Source: Globisporangium splendens (taxonomy: Eukaryota; Oomycota; Peronosporomycetes; Pythiales; Pythiaceae). From it: 64,000 nucleotides of DNA. Positions 54,818 to 64,000 of the stretch are shown piece after piece. The notes beneath the pieces were generated by a model. That model saw only the letters and a program-made list of their open reading frames with translations. It had not been told where the DNA came from and did no database searches. The stretch spans positions 124,001-188,000 of the forward strand of contig VFIW01000045.1 in assembly GCA_006386115.1 (NCBI GenBank). The letters are read 5' to 3'. Numbering within the stretch: the stretch's first letter is position 1; the number at the start of each line of letters is the position of its first letter. The translations under genes and the position numbers were made by a program.

Positions 54818-55566
54818 GCGCATGGACACAGATCTGAGGAATGCTGGTTTTCATTATTTCGTATTAGATGTGTTTCTTGTCGCCTCTGCGGGAGATGTTG
54901 GGAATATAACTCATAAAAAGCAAATAAACGCAGTGAAAGTCATGTTTGGTTTCGTCTTCTCCGTGAAAGATCACTCACATCAGACGATGAAGAAGCGAAA
55001 CCGTTAGCAACTTTATGGAAGTCGTCACCCATCAAAGTTTCTAATTTGATGCCTCTGGCGGGTAAAAACCCTTCTCGAGCAATTGCCCGGTCCAATGGGG
55101 TAAATTGGGACAAAGGTTTCTGCTGCACTGAACGAGCTGAGCAAGTGGGCGACGGAGTGGAGTCAGTGTGCTCGCTCGGACACCCGCACTTTTCTGTTTT
55201 GGCTTCGCTTGAGTATGCTCTGGCGTTGACGTCATGCGTCTTTGATCACCAATCGCACTTGTGCAAACCACCCAGTCAGAGAATAGTGCCCCCTCCCTCA
55301 TCCCATCCGAAAGTGCATGTTTCTTGATAGGTGTGGGCTTTTGCGTACAGCTTCAACAAAGTAGAAATAGAAACGTGCTCGTGTCTAAGTCTCCCGAAAC
55401 GGTTTCTGATTGGCTGAACGGTCTCTCGCAGAATCACTGGCGCGGCGGAGTTGCTTCGTCTTGCGCCGCCTCTCTCGGCGGCATGCACGTCCCAGCGCGG
55501 GGCGTCATTCGATCTTTTGGCGCCGACTTCCCACAAGACTCCTTCTATCTGTCTACTACTCTCAGA
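54818..55566. other. Intergenic, nothing recognised
   Basis: About 750 bases between isocitrate lyase and IMP dehydrogenase. ORFs here overlap in several frames without motifs. Confidence 0.5.
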
Positions 55567-57375
55567 ATGGCTGCTGCGGTCGAGATGGAGCTTGCGGACG
55601 GCCGCTCGGCCATCGACATCTTCGTCAACAAGAACAACGGCGTCGGTCTCACGTACGACGACCTCATCCTCATGCCCGGTACGTCCCTTCAAGAGGAAGA
55701 ACAAGCGAGGCGGCATGCTGCGCGACGGTGTGCGTGTTGAAGATGTGCGGACGCACCATGCTGAGGTATTAGGCTGCAACGGGTCTAGCGAGGATCTGTG
55801 CGCGCAGAGATGCGTGCTGACGACTGTCCTGCTGCTGCTCCGTGGTCACTTCAACATGCCACTGTCCGCACCGCATGGTGTCTCCGTGATGCTGTCCAAA
55901 TGCTGCTCTGTCTGTATGGCTTGTATGCTGACGATTGCTTCTTCTTTTCTTTCCCTACATGTGCAGGTCACATTAACTTCGGTGTGGATGCCGTCAAGTT
56001 GGAGACCAAGATCACGAAGAACATCTCGCTGCGCCTGCCATTGGTGAGTTCGCCGATGGACACGGTGACGGAGCACGCGATGGCCATCGGCATGGCGCTC
56101 CACGGTGGTATCGGTATCATCCACTACAACATGACGGTCGAGGAGCAAGTGAAGGAAGTGCGTCTCGTCAAGAAGTTCAAGAACGGCTTCATCACGGACC
56201 CAAAGTGCTTGTCCCCAGAGGACACGCTCGCCGATGTGGACCGCATCAAGGCCGAGTTCGGCTTTGCTGGCATCCCGATCACCAAGGACGGCAAGGTCGG
56301 CAGCGTGCTCGTGGGCATTGTGAGCAACCGCGACATTGACTTCATCGAGGACCGCTCGACCAAGTTGGGCACGGTCATGGCGACCGACCTCATCACGGCG
56401 CCAGAGGGCGTGTCTCTCTCGGAGGCCAACAAGATCCTGCGCGAGAGCAAGAAGGGCAAGCTGCCGATCGTGAACGCTCGCGGCGAGTTCGTGGCGCTCA
56501 TCTCGCGTCGCGATCTCGTCAAGAACCGCGACTTCCCACACGCGTCCAAGGATGCGAACAAGCAGTTGCTGGTCGGTGCGGCCATCGGCACGCGTCCAAA
56601 CGACCGCGACCGTTGTGCTGCGCTCGTGGCTGCGGGTGTCAACCTGATCGTCATCGACTCGTCTCAGGGCGACTCGATCTTCCAGATCGACCTCATCAAG
56701 TGGATCAAGACCACGTACCCACACATCGACGTCATCGGCGGCAACGTCGTGACCATGGCGCAGTGCAAGAGCCTGATCGAAGCTGGTGCTGATGGTCTCA
56801 AGGTCGGCATGGGTGTCGGCTCGATCTGTACGACCCAGGAAGTGTGCGCCGTCGGCCGCGCGCAGGCTTCAGCCGTGTACAACACGTCGCGCTACTCGCG
56901 CCAATTCGGCGTGCCTGTGATCGCCGATGGCGGTATCGGCAGCTCGGGACACATCATCAAGGCGTTGTCCGTGGGGGCGTCGGCTGTCATGTGCGGTTCG
57001 CTCTTCGCCGGTACCGAAGAAGCGCCAGGTCAGTACTTTTTCCAGGACGGTGTGCGCTTGAAGAAGTACCGTGGCATGGGGTCGATCGAAGCCATGACTC
57101 AGGGCTCGTCGAAGCGCTACTTTGCGCAGAACGCGGCCGTCAAGGTCGCCCAGGGTGTGAGCGGCGCCGTCGTGGACAAGGGCTCGCTCAAGAAGTACAT
57201 CCCGTACTTGCAGCAGGGCATCATGCACGGTCTCCAGGACCTCGGCCAGAAGAGCCTCGCGGACGTGCACACGGCGCTCGGCAACGGCCAGTTGCGCTTC
57301 GAGCTGCGCACCCCAGCGGCGCAGCGCGAGGGCAACGTCCACGGTCTCTACACGTACGAGAAGCGCTTGTACTAG
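55567..57375 (+). CDS. IMPDH: Inosine-5'-monophosphate dehydrogenase
   Basis: Exons 55567-55678 and 55967-57375 (intron 288 bases) join in phase to 506 residues, close to human IMPDH. Oxidises IMP to XMP with NAD+, the rate-limiting step in making guanine nucleotides. N-terminus [34 protein letters not shown]; a tandem CBS (Bateman) module at about 105-225 ([32 protein letters not shown]); the catalytic loop [16 protein letters not shown] with Cys325; the flap MGSIEAM and KRYF; C-terminus YEKRLY. The intron sits inside the first barrel strand region and is the longest well-supported one on this side of the window. Confidence 0.97.
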
Positions 57376-57750
57376 ACGGCGGCAGCATGATACCCAAGCG
57401 AGTACTTTATTTCTCTTGGTGATTTGCATGGACAGGGTAAGATAGGAAGGAGCGTGCATCCCCACCTCAAATATTATATTCCGCCATGCCTCTTTTGCTG
57501 CGTTCAATCCTTCGAGATGACGCACGAAAGAGCATCCATGGCGGATTTTTTTCTGATCTTCTTCTCCATTGGCATCGTTTCACGAGGGTGGCAGGCATGC
57601 TGCTGTCCTGGTGGCGCGAGGCAATGGCGGACGGAGGAGGATTATCGAGATATTTAAAGCATTAATTAAACTTATTACTCGAGCATTTGGTCCAATTTTG
57701 TTCACTCATCATCATCATCATATATATATATATAACACATGCTTTCATAC
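57376..57750. other. Convergent intergenic region with CAT/TA microsatellite
   Basis: A (CAT)n run followed directly by (TA)n lies at about 57706-57734, between the IMPDH stop and the kinase stop. No gene seen. Confidence 0.6.
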
Positions 57751-60528
57751 TTACTGCGTCTTCTTCAGGAGCGTCCTTCGCTCCAGACTCAGCGTGGCCT
57801 TGGTCGCGTCGTCCTCGATCTCGAGCTGCACGGCGCCCTGGAGTCGCGCGAGGATCTCGGCGAACGTCGGCCGCGACGCCGGGTTGTCCAGCAGGCAGTC
57901 GGTGATCAGCTTGCGCCGCTGCGGCAGACATGTCGCCGGCAGCGACGGCCGAAGGTTGTTGTGCGCGATGCGCATCATCACCTTGATGCCGTTCTCGTCG
58001 AGCTCGTGGTACGGCGTGTTGCGCGTCTCGAGCTCCGTGAGCACGATGCCGAACGAGTACACGTCGGCCGCGGGGCCGTACCGGTCGTTGCGGATGATCT
58101 CGGGCGCAAGCCAGAACGGCGTGCCCACGAGCGTCGTCAACGCATCCACCACGCCCTTCTTGTACCGTCGACTAAGCCCAAAGTCGCCCACGTTGCAGCC
58201 GTAGGTCGCCGAGCAGAGCACGTTGACGCTCTTGAGGTCGCGGTGCACGATCGGCGGGTCCTGCGAGTGCAAGTACAGCATGCCCTGCACGATGTCGATC
58301 GCCATCTTGAGCAGCGGGTCCGACCACGTAAAGTTCTTGCCGATCGTCGAGTGCAGCACGCTGTGCATGTCGCCGTTCTCCAGGTACTCCATCACGATAC
58401 ACAGATTCGAGTAGTTGTCCCAGCTCGCGCCGATAAACTGCACGATATTCGGGTGCCGCAGACACGACATCAGCACGATCTCCTCACGGAAGCTCTCGAT
58501 CGTCGTCTCGTTGATGTTCTCGCGACGGATGCGCTTGCATACGACCATCGTGCCCAGGTACTTGGCTTTAATCACGTCGCCCATGGCACCGCGGCCGATC
58601 GCCTGCAGGAACTTGAGGTCGGCGAACGGGATCCGGAACAGCTCTAGCGCCTTCATCTCCGGGACATCCAGCACATGCTCGACGACTTGCCGCTCCTTGT
58701 CGCCTGCTGGTTCATTCATCAGCGCAGCTTCGGCTTTGTTCAATGAAGACTTGAGTGACTCATTCTCCTTTTCGACGACAAACGTTGACAGGAACGACCG
58801 GCGGTTCGTGATGTCAGCTGAGCGGCTCAAAATGAACAGCAGCATGACCGCGAACCCGTACGAGAACGTCGACATCCACTCGACCTGGATCGAGAACAGG
58901 AACACGATGAACATGTACGTGATCACGGCGCTGAAGCCAGTGATCATGACGTACACAAACTCCAGGCGAATCGAGATCGCAAAGATGAAGCTGAACAGCC
59001 ACGCAAACCCGATCAGGAGCTGGACCAGTGCGCCGGCGTACAGATAAGTAACCGCATGCACAAACTGGATTTGTGCCTTGCTCATCTCGCGCAACGCCGC
59101 CGGAGAAAGCTCTTCAGTCGTGCCATTGACGACGATCGTGTCCCAGCCGTGGCTGCTGCTTTCGCTCCAACTGCTACTGCCACTACCGTTGGTACTATTA
59201 TGCTTCGCGAAGAGGTACGCTGTGTTGTTTGTATTACACTGGAGTTTGCTGTGCACGATGCCGTCAAAGTGCTCGAGCGCCAATTGACCGGCGTGCGCGA
59301 GCCACAACTGGAACGCGAAGTTGAACACGACGACGATCAGACACGCCCAGAACCGCCAGCGTTTCTGGAACGGGTTCTTGTCACTCGGGAGACACGCAAA
59401 GGGCACGGCCACGAGCAGATACAGCCACTGGGTCCACGTCGGCACAGCGTCCACTGAGAGCATAAACTGGTCCATAGATTTGAACCCGGACGACGGCATG
59501 ATGACAAACATCAGCAGCACCAGCAAATGCACCAACAGTAGCAGTAGAATATGCCACCGCGCGCGAGAGAACCAGTTGATCGCTGTGTACTCCTGGTAGA
59601 GATGCTCGAGGGACTTGTCGTGGAAGCATCGTGTGTATCTGTTGAACACCTGGTCGTCGGGTTTCACGAGCGTCTCGTCAATGTACCGAATCATCTTCTC
59701 GTCGACTTTGACGAGCCCCGTACCGTCAGCTGCTACGCTTCGTGCATCGATCTGCGAATGACGATGATCACCATTATGAGAACGTTCATTCTCGGCGTAA
59801 TAATGGTTTCCTTCATCACCGCCACCTTCAATAATGGCGATTCCGCCGCGACCTGAGTTCGTGCCATTACGACGTGCCTGACGATGCGCGAGACTGCGGT
59901 CCCGCATCATCTGCATGGGCTTCATCAGCGCAGAACTCACCTTCGCGGCTGGGCGATACGGCAGCGGAGATGCCGCGCTCTGCTGCTTGGTGTGTGCACG
60001 ACGCGCCGACGACCTTTGCAGGGGCTCCTCATAGTCGTGTACATCCAACTGCTTTCCTCTCGTTTTGTCTCGTGACGGTCCATAGTGGTAGAGTCCATGG
60101 CGTTGTTGTTGCTGCTGATAGCGATCGTATTCTCGGCTCTGACTGTCGGGTGTGATGTTCTCGTCCGAACCAGCGCACGTCACAGTGTCTGTTTCCGAGA
60201 TACGCAGAGCACTCGGCGCCGCTGGATGTCGATGCGCATTATAACGCGTACCTACATACCGGTTTTCGCGCTTCTGCTCCTCCTCTTCCTCTTCGTCGTC
60301 ATCGTCATCGCTGTCCTGATACGAATGTCGACGCCGCGGCTGGTGATGGCGGCCATCATACTCGTTTGTCACGGCGTCCGCGGGCCACTCCTCCTCCGAG
60401 TCTTCGCCCTGGCCATTCGGGTCGTGGCGTCCTGTGCCTTCCTCTTCTTCTGCCTGGACGTGCCGACGGTGCGCCTCCACGAGCGCCGCCATGGACATGT
60501 CCTTGCGCGCGCGCCGCAGGAGCGCCAT
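57751..60528 (-). CDS. Six-transmembrane TKL-type protein kinase
   Basis: 925 residues from ATG 60528 (ACCATGG context); an in-frame ATG at 60579 would add 17 residues. Single exon. Residues 1-270 are polar, with acidic and His/Arg/Gln-rich runs. Six hydrophobic spans follow (WHILLLLLVHLLVLLMFVI, WTQWLYLLVAVPFACL, FWACLIVVVFNFAFQLWLAHA, TYLYAGALVQLLIGFAWLF, FVYVMITGFSAVITYMFIVF, FSYGFAVMLLFIL), with a glycosylation-prone loop between spans 3 and 4. Then a helix NRRSFLSTFVVEKENESL and the kinase: IGRGAMGDVIKA, Lys in VVCKRI, HRDLKSVNVL, GDFGLSRRY, GTPFWLAPEI. All catalytic residues are kept. TKL-like features are IVQFIGASWD and PPIVHRDLKS. No ligand domain is seen. Confidence 0.88.
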   Translation of the reverse strand: MALLRRARKDMSMAALVEAHRRHVQAEEEEGTGRHDPNGQGEDSEEEWPADAVTNEYDGRHHQPRRRHSYQDSDDDDDEEEEEEQKRENRYVGTRYNAHRHPAAPSALRISETDTVTCAGSDENITPDSQSREYDRYQQQQQRHGLYHYGPSRDKTRGKQLDVHDYEEPLQRSSARRAHTKQQSAASPLPYRPAAKVSSALMKPMQMMRDRSLAHRQARRNGTNSGRGGIAIIEGGGDEGNHYYAENERSHNGDHRHSQIDARSVAADGTGLVKVDEKMIRYIDETLVKPDDQVFNRYTRCFHDKSLEHLYQEYTAINWFSRARWHILLLLLVHLLVLLMFVIMPSSGFKSMDQFMLSVDAVPTWTQWLYLLVAVPFACLPSDKNPFQKRWRFWACLIVVVFNFAFQLWLAHAGQLALEHFDGIVHSKLQCNTNNTAYLFAKHNSTNGSGSSSWSESSSHGWDTIVVNGTTEELSPAALREMSKAQIQFVHAVTYLYAGALVQLLIGFAWLFSFIFAISIRLEFVYVMITGFSAVITYMFIVFLFSIQVEWMSTFSYGFAVMLLFILSRSADITNRRSFLSTFVVEKENESLKSSLNKAEAALMNEPAGDKERQVVEHVLDVPEMKALELFRIPFADLKFLQAIGRGAMGDVIKAKYLGTMVVCKRIRRENINETTIESFREEIVLMSCLRHPNIVQFIGASWDNYSNLCIVMEYLENGDMHSVLHSTIGKNFTWSDPLLKMAIDIVQGMLYLHSQDPPIVHRDLKSVNVLCSATYGCNVGDFGLSRRYKKGVVDALTTLVGTPFWLAPEIIRNDRYGPAADVYSFGIVLTELETRNTPYHELDENGIKVMMRIAHNNLRPSLPATCLPQRRKLITDCLLDNPASRPTFAEILARLQGAVQLEIEDDATKATLSLERRTLLKKTQ

Positions 60529-60917
60529 GGTTCTTTTTTCTCTCTCTGTTTTTCTATGGGAAAACGAGCGAGCAGTCATTGCACAGTAGAACCCAGTGGG
60601 TAAAAGTCAGACCCAATGACCCAAACACCCAATATCATCTTCGAGGATCTTTCGAGTTTGTAACAAGCAGTGATCTTTCATCGACTCTCTGTTTAGAGAA
60701 GAATCCTTTATAAAGTCATGTCAAAAGTTATAATCATAAAGTTTGTAAGTGATGGGTTTCGTTCAGTGAAGTCCAGACCCGTTTATCTGTCGACCCGCCC
60801 GTGAACAATGACCCACTGCGGGTGGCCAACCAGCCATTTTACTTGCAACTCGCGAAGAGCTGTTGGCGCTGCGCATACAGGAAAGCGGAAGGAAGACAAG
60901 CAAGCAGGTAGGCAGGC
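60529..60917. promoter_or_regulatory. Divergent promoter region of the TKL kinase and BRX1 genes
   Basis: About 390 bases between opposite start codons. A short GACCCA-type element (GACCCAATGACCCAAACACCC in part) repeats near 60611-60631 and again near 60809. No factor named. Confidence 0.3.
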
Positions 60918-61911
60918 ATGTCGGTGGCGAAGCGAAGACGCGAGGCGGACGCCATGAAGACCATCAAGGAGGCGGAGGACGAGCCCGAGAAGAAGCAGAA
61001 GGTCGCGGTCGCCGGCGGCAGCGGCTTCATCAACAGACAGCGCGTGCTCGTGTTCTCGTCGCGTGGCATCACCACCCGGTACCGCCACCTGCTCGACGAT
61101 TTCCGCAAACTGCTGCCGCACCACAAGCGCGACGTGAAGCTGGACGCGAAGGACACGCTGCATGTCGTGAACGAGATTGCTGAGATCAAGGGGTGCAACA
61201 CGACGATCTTTTTGGAGGCGCGCAAGCGACAGGATCTGTATATGTGGGTGAGCCGCGTGGGCACTGGTCCGTCGGTCAAGTTCCTCGTGCAGAACGTGCA
61301 CACGATGGACGAGCTGAAGATGACCGGCAACGCGCTGATCGGTTCGCGTCCGCTGTTAACGTTCGACAAGGAGTTTGACGAGCTGCCGCACTTGCAGGTC
61401 GTGAAGAAGCTGTTCACGCAGGTGTGGGGCACACCCAAGGGCCACCCGAAGAGCAAGCCGTTCATCGACCGCGTCATGAGCTTCTACTACGCCGACGGCA
61501 AGGTGTGGTGCCGCAACTTCCAGCTCGCGGACGAGGCCGACTCGAAGAAGATCGAACAGGCTGCGCTCCACCGCGGCGAGGACCTCGTGCAGCTCATTGA
61601 GATCGGCCCTCGCTTCGTGATCACGCCGATCCGGATATTCGACGGCAGCTTCGGCGGCCAAACGCTGTACCAGAACCCTCGCTACGTGTCGCCGAACGAG
61701 GTATGTTATCTGATATGTTGGGCAATGCAAATGGATCGGTGGCTAATCATTGTGTTTCCTTTTTCACCAGACCCGACGGGATGCCAAGATGGACAAGCGC
61801 GCTCGCTACGTGGGGCGCAAGGCTGCGCAGTCCGACCGCGAGGCGCGCAAGCCCGCGCGCGTGCACCCTGAGGACAAGTTCGCCGACGTCTTCGCGGGTC
61901 CAACCAACTAA
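60918..61911 (+). CDS. BRX1: Ribosome biogenesis protein BRX1
   Basis: Exons 60918-61700 and 61771-61911 join in phase to 307 residues. A nucleolar Brix-domain protein needed to assemble the large ribosomal subunit. The N-terminus is basic (SVAKRRREADAM), then RQRVLVFSSRGITTRYRHLL, LPHHKRDVKLD, CNTTIFLEARKRQDLYMWV, GNALIGSRPLLTFD, GHPKSKPFIDRVMSFYYADG and IEIGPRFVITPIRIFDGSFGG mark the Brix domain. Exon 2 supplies the lysine/arginine-rich tail (DAKMDKRARYVGRKAA). Intact and of normal length. Confidence 0.96.
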
Positions 61912-62413
61912 GTTACTTGCCGTTCATTCCGCCAGAGGCTCTCCAGCCCCACTGAAGCAGAGCAACGCGTTGGATCGCTACATAGAGAGAGGAAGGAAGA
62001 GGGAGCGATGGCATCCTGCTCCAAATGGCGGCAGCGCTCGCTCACCCCATCCACACATACACGATAAATACACATCATTACCACTTGTTCATTCAATTTC
62101 CCTTCTTGTCTGTTGCACTCTTCAAATTCCATCTTGGTGCAATGCATGGAAAAATCGTATTTCCTACCAATGAAAAGCGAACATTTGTAACTTCATGCGC
62201 TACGATTGGTTAATAAGCACAGGACTTGCGTTTTCGCGTCCCCTTGATGCGAACAACTACAACGTCAATCCGGCAAAGCGAGCGCATCTGATCGCGCTCT
62301 CCTCTCTATCACGCCTCTCCCTCCCTCTTTCTTTCTCTACGAGAGCGCGCCTGCGCGTGTATATACGTACAGCTACAGCCTCTCCCCATCGCATCGTACT
62401 GGCGCTGTGAACA
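61912..62413. other. Intergenic, nothing recognised
   Basis: About 500 bases; a pyrimidine-rich stretch (CTCCCTCTTTCTTTCTC type) near 62300-62340 precedes the BAR gene. Confidence 0.5.
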
Positions 62414-64000
62414 ATGGACTCCCGCGTGGCACAGCTGCAGCACGTGATCTTCCTCAAGGACCAGATGATCCTGGAGCTCCAGACGCAGCTCGCGGCGTAC
62501 GAGGCGCACTTCGGCGCGCTGGACCCCGCTGTGCTCAAGGCGATCCAGGAGGAAGGCGGGCTGGGCGCCAGCAGCAGCGACTCCCTCGGCGGGGTGAACA
62601 CCGTCGCCAGCGCGCGCGCCGAGGAAGCCGCACAAGCCCAGCGACGACGAAGCAGCAGCGCCAGCGGCGCGAGTTCGCTTGCGAGTGCTGTTAATGGAGC
62701 GACAACCAGCACCACAACCAACAGCTGTGTCGCAGCTGCAGGATCTCCGTTGTCTTCTTCTGATGATGATGATGGCGATAGTGCGAACAGCACGACAGAC
62801 GCAGCTGATGACGAGTCTGCGGCGACACCATCCGCCGCGTCATCTCCCTCAACGCGCTCGCCGTCCATCGCGTCTGTGACGACAGCGGCGTCCAGCACGG
62901 GCACGCCAGTGGTCACTGGCACGGGGAAGAACGTGGTGCTGGACTTTGTGGAGGACTCGCCGATGTTTCGCCGCCAGTTGGAGGGCTTTGAGGAGTCTCT
63001 CGGCGGTCTCCGCGGCCTTCTGAAAGAGATCTTGGTGCGCACGAAAGAGTACGTTGCGTCTGGGATGCGCTACGGCGAGGAAGAGACTGCGCTCGCCGAA
63101 GAGATCGTGCATCGCAGATACGCGCGCGCGCTGTTCACGACGAGCTGCCCGGAACTTGGCAGTCTGTCCTCGATCTTCAACGAAGTGCACGACACCATCA
63201 CGCAGATCCAGAGCTCGCGCGTGAGTATGTTACTCAGCATCGAGGCGCTGCTGCACCACTCGATCTACAAGTTTTCCGAGCAGGAGCTGAAGGAAGCCAC
63301 AGACCTGCGCAAGGAAGTCGGACGACTCGCTGACGAATACGAGTCGCTGCTCAGTAAGCTGCTGGCCAAACCCAAGCAGAGCGGGAGCAACAACGCGGTC
63401 ACGTCGGGTTCTTCGTCCATGGCGCTCACGGCATCGGATCCGACCAACATCCTTGGCGGCACCCCCGCGAGTACCACTAACAATGCGACTTTCTTGGGCA
63501 GTCCTGCTGTCTCGAACTTCCTGAACGGTCCAGGATCCGGCAGTACGACAAGCATCTCGACCGTGTCGTCGAACGATTCTTTTATCAGCAGTAGCGGTGG
63601 TAACAATGGGACAAGTCGCTCGTCCACGCCTGCTGTCAAGTCCCTCGAGCGCGAAGTCTCGCAGGCACGACTCAAGTTTGAGATGGCGCGCTTTGATCTC
63701 GTGCGATACCTGAATCGTCTCGACTGCCAGAAGAAGTTTTTGCTCATCGAGTGCTTCAACTCGACGTTGTATGCGTTCCTGGGCCATTTCCACGCATGCC
63801 ACGAACTCGTCAAGAGCGTCGAACCAGCGCTCCGTGAGCGACAATCGATGCTGCAGACCTCGAAGCAGGACTTTGAGGACGACGACAAGATGTGGCGCGC
63901 GCAGCGCGAGGCGCTTGAGGCGCGACTGCGAATGGATTTCGAGAGCGAGACTTCGCAGCGCTCGTTTGAACTGCCGATCGAAGTCATCTCGAGGGACACG
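62414..64000 (+). CDS. BAR-domain protein (ACAP/ASAP-like), C-terminus beyond the right edge
   Basis: From ATG 62414 (ACAATGG) the frame is open for all 529 codons to the window end. Residues 1-35 are a coiled coil (VAQLQHVIFLKDQMILELQT), followed by a Ser/Thr/Asp-rich linker. From about 175 a BAR domain begins with DFVEDSPMFRRQLEGFEESL, followed by LSSIFNEVHDTITQIQ, SIYKFSEQELKEATDLRKEV, a second Ser/Gly-rich insert (about 325-410), and LEREVSQARLKFEMARFDLV, KKFLLIECFNSTLYAFLGHF. The pattern FxxDSPxFRxxLxxxE is typical of BAR domains ahead of PH and Arf-GAP domains in ACAP proteins; those domains would lie beyond the edge and are not seen. BAR domains bend membranes. Confidence 0.8.
   Translation, partial: MDSRVAQLQHVIFLKDQMILELQTQLAAYEAHFGALDPAVLKAIQEEGGLGASSSDSLGGVNTVASARAEEAAQAQRRRSSSASGASSLASAVNGATTSTTTNSCVAAAGSPLSSSDDDDGDSANSTTDAADDESAATPSAASSPSTRSPSIASVTTAASSTGTPVVTGTGKNVVLDFVEDSPMFRRQLEGFEESLGGLRGLLKEILVRTKEYVASGMRYGEEETALAEEIVHRRYARALFTTSCPELGSLSSIFNEVHDTITQIQSSRVSMLLSIEALLHHSIYKFSEQELKEATDLRKEVGRLADEYESLLSKLLAKPKQSGSNNAVTSGSSSMALTASDPTNILGGTPASTTNNATFLGSPAVSNFLNGPGSGSTTSISTVSSNDSFISSSGGNNGTSRSSTPAVKSLEREVSQARLKFEMARFDLVRYLNRLDCQKKFLLIECFNSTLYAFLGHFHACHELVKSVEPALRERQSMLQTSKQDFEDDDKMWRAQREALEARLRMDFESETSQRSFELPIEVISRDT

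Noticed and set aside
52937..54829. 630-codon open frame on the minus strand opposite isocitrate lyase
   Set aside because: It is the antisense shadow of a GC-rich, codon-biased gene. It has no recognisable domains, while the plus strand is a complete enzyme.
55846..56724. 292-codon minus-strand frame opposite IMP dehydrogenase
   Set aside because: Shadow of a highly biased gene, no motif.
1..64000. Bacterial-type features (operons, Shine-Dalgarno sites, CRISPR arrays, phage)
   Set aside because: Genes have spliceosomal introns and eukaryotic domain sets; no spaced direct repeats of CRISPR type were seen.

Overview
The window looks like a gene-dense piece of an oomycete (water-mould, stramenopile) nuclear genome. 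The grounds are short GT-AG introns (about 60-150 bases), closely packed genes on both strands, and a typical gene set: a myosin with ankyrin and FYVE tail, TKL-type membrane kinase, PH/VPS9 and BAR proteins, isocitrate lyase, GDP-mannose dehydratase. One Ty3/gypsy retroelement is the only large mobile element. I see no tRNA, rRNA or CRISPR array. All exon joins are read by eye from GT/AG sites and reading-frame phase and have no transcript support.

Layout. 1-710 (-): start of an IQM-like calmodulin-binding protein running off the left edge. 711-2053: no recognised gene. 2054-2845: gag-like ORF cut off by the retroelement. 2846-10494: full-length Ty3/gypsy chromovirus with 651/656-base LTRs, gag, pol in the -1 frame behind a textbook slippery site, a one-base break before the end of integrase, a detached chromodomain, and a long antisense ORF on the other strand. 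11424-13737 (+): MFSD1-like transporter. 13922-16676 (-): CTFxPxIN-repeat protein. 17717-19171 (+): membrane-anchored Ser/Pro/Lys repeat protein. 19440-20105 (-): small PX protein, divergent from 20486-24762 (+): myosin-ankyrin-FYVE. 25266-28872 (+): ubiquitin-activating enzyme E1. 29265-31500 (+): CDKAL1-type tRNA methylthiotransferase. 31599-34148 (-): LRR protein with an unknown C-terminal domain. 34158-35028 (-): Ser-rich hypothetical. 35567-36697 (+): PP6-type phosphatase. 37011-38245 (-): aspartylglucosaminidase. 38608-39813 (-): MKP1-like dual-specificity phosphatase with gelsolin-like tail. 39868-40760 (-): small hypothetical.

41520-43026 (-): palmitoyl-protein thioesterase 1. 43318-43992 (+): cyclophilin with a degraded active site. 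44563-45810 (+): GDP-mannose 4,6-dehydratase. 45909-48116 (-): C2 protein with five AKRMAAFEK repeats. 48840-51266 (-): PH-PH-VPS9-PDZ protein. 53198-54817 (+): isocitrate lyase. 55567-57375 (+): IMP dehydrogenase. 57751-60528 (-): six-TM TKL kinase. 60918-61911 (+): BRX1. 62414 to the right edge (+): BAR-domain protein.

Themes. Many genes fall into endosome/lysosome work: PX, FYVE-myosin, VPS9 (Rab5-type GEF), BAR, MFSD1, PPT1, aspartylglucosaminidase. The rest are metabolism (isocitrate lyase, IMPDH, GMD), signalling (PP6, DSP, TKL kinase) and core machinery (UBA1, BRX1, CDKAL1). The most unusual feature is the retroelement's antisense ORF, a 355-codon coiled-coil protein read opposite the chromodomain and broken by one stop codon.
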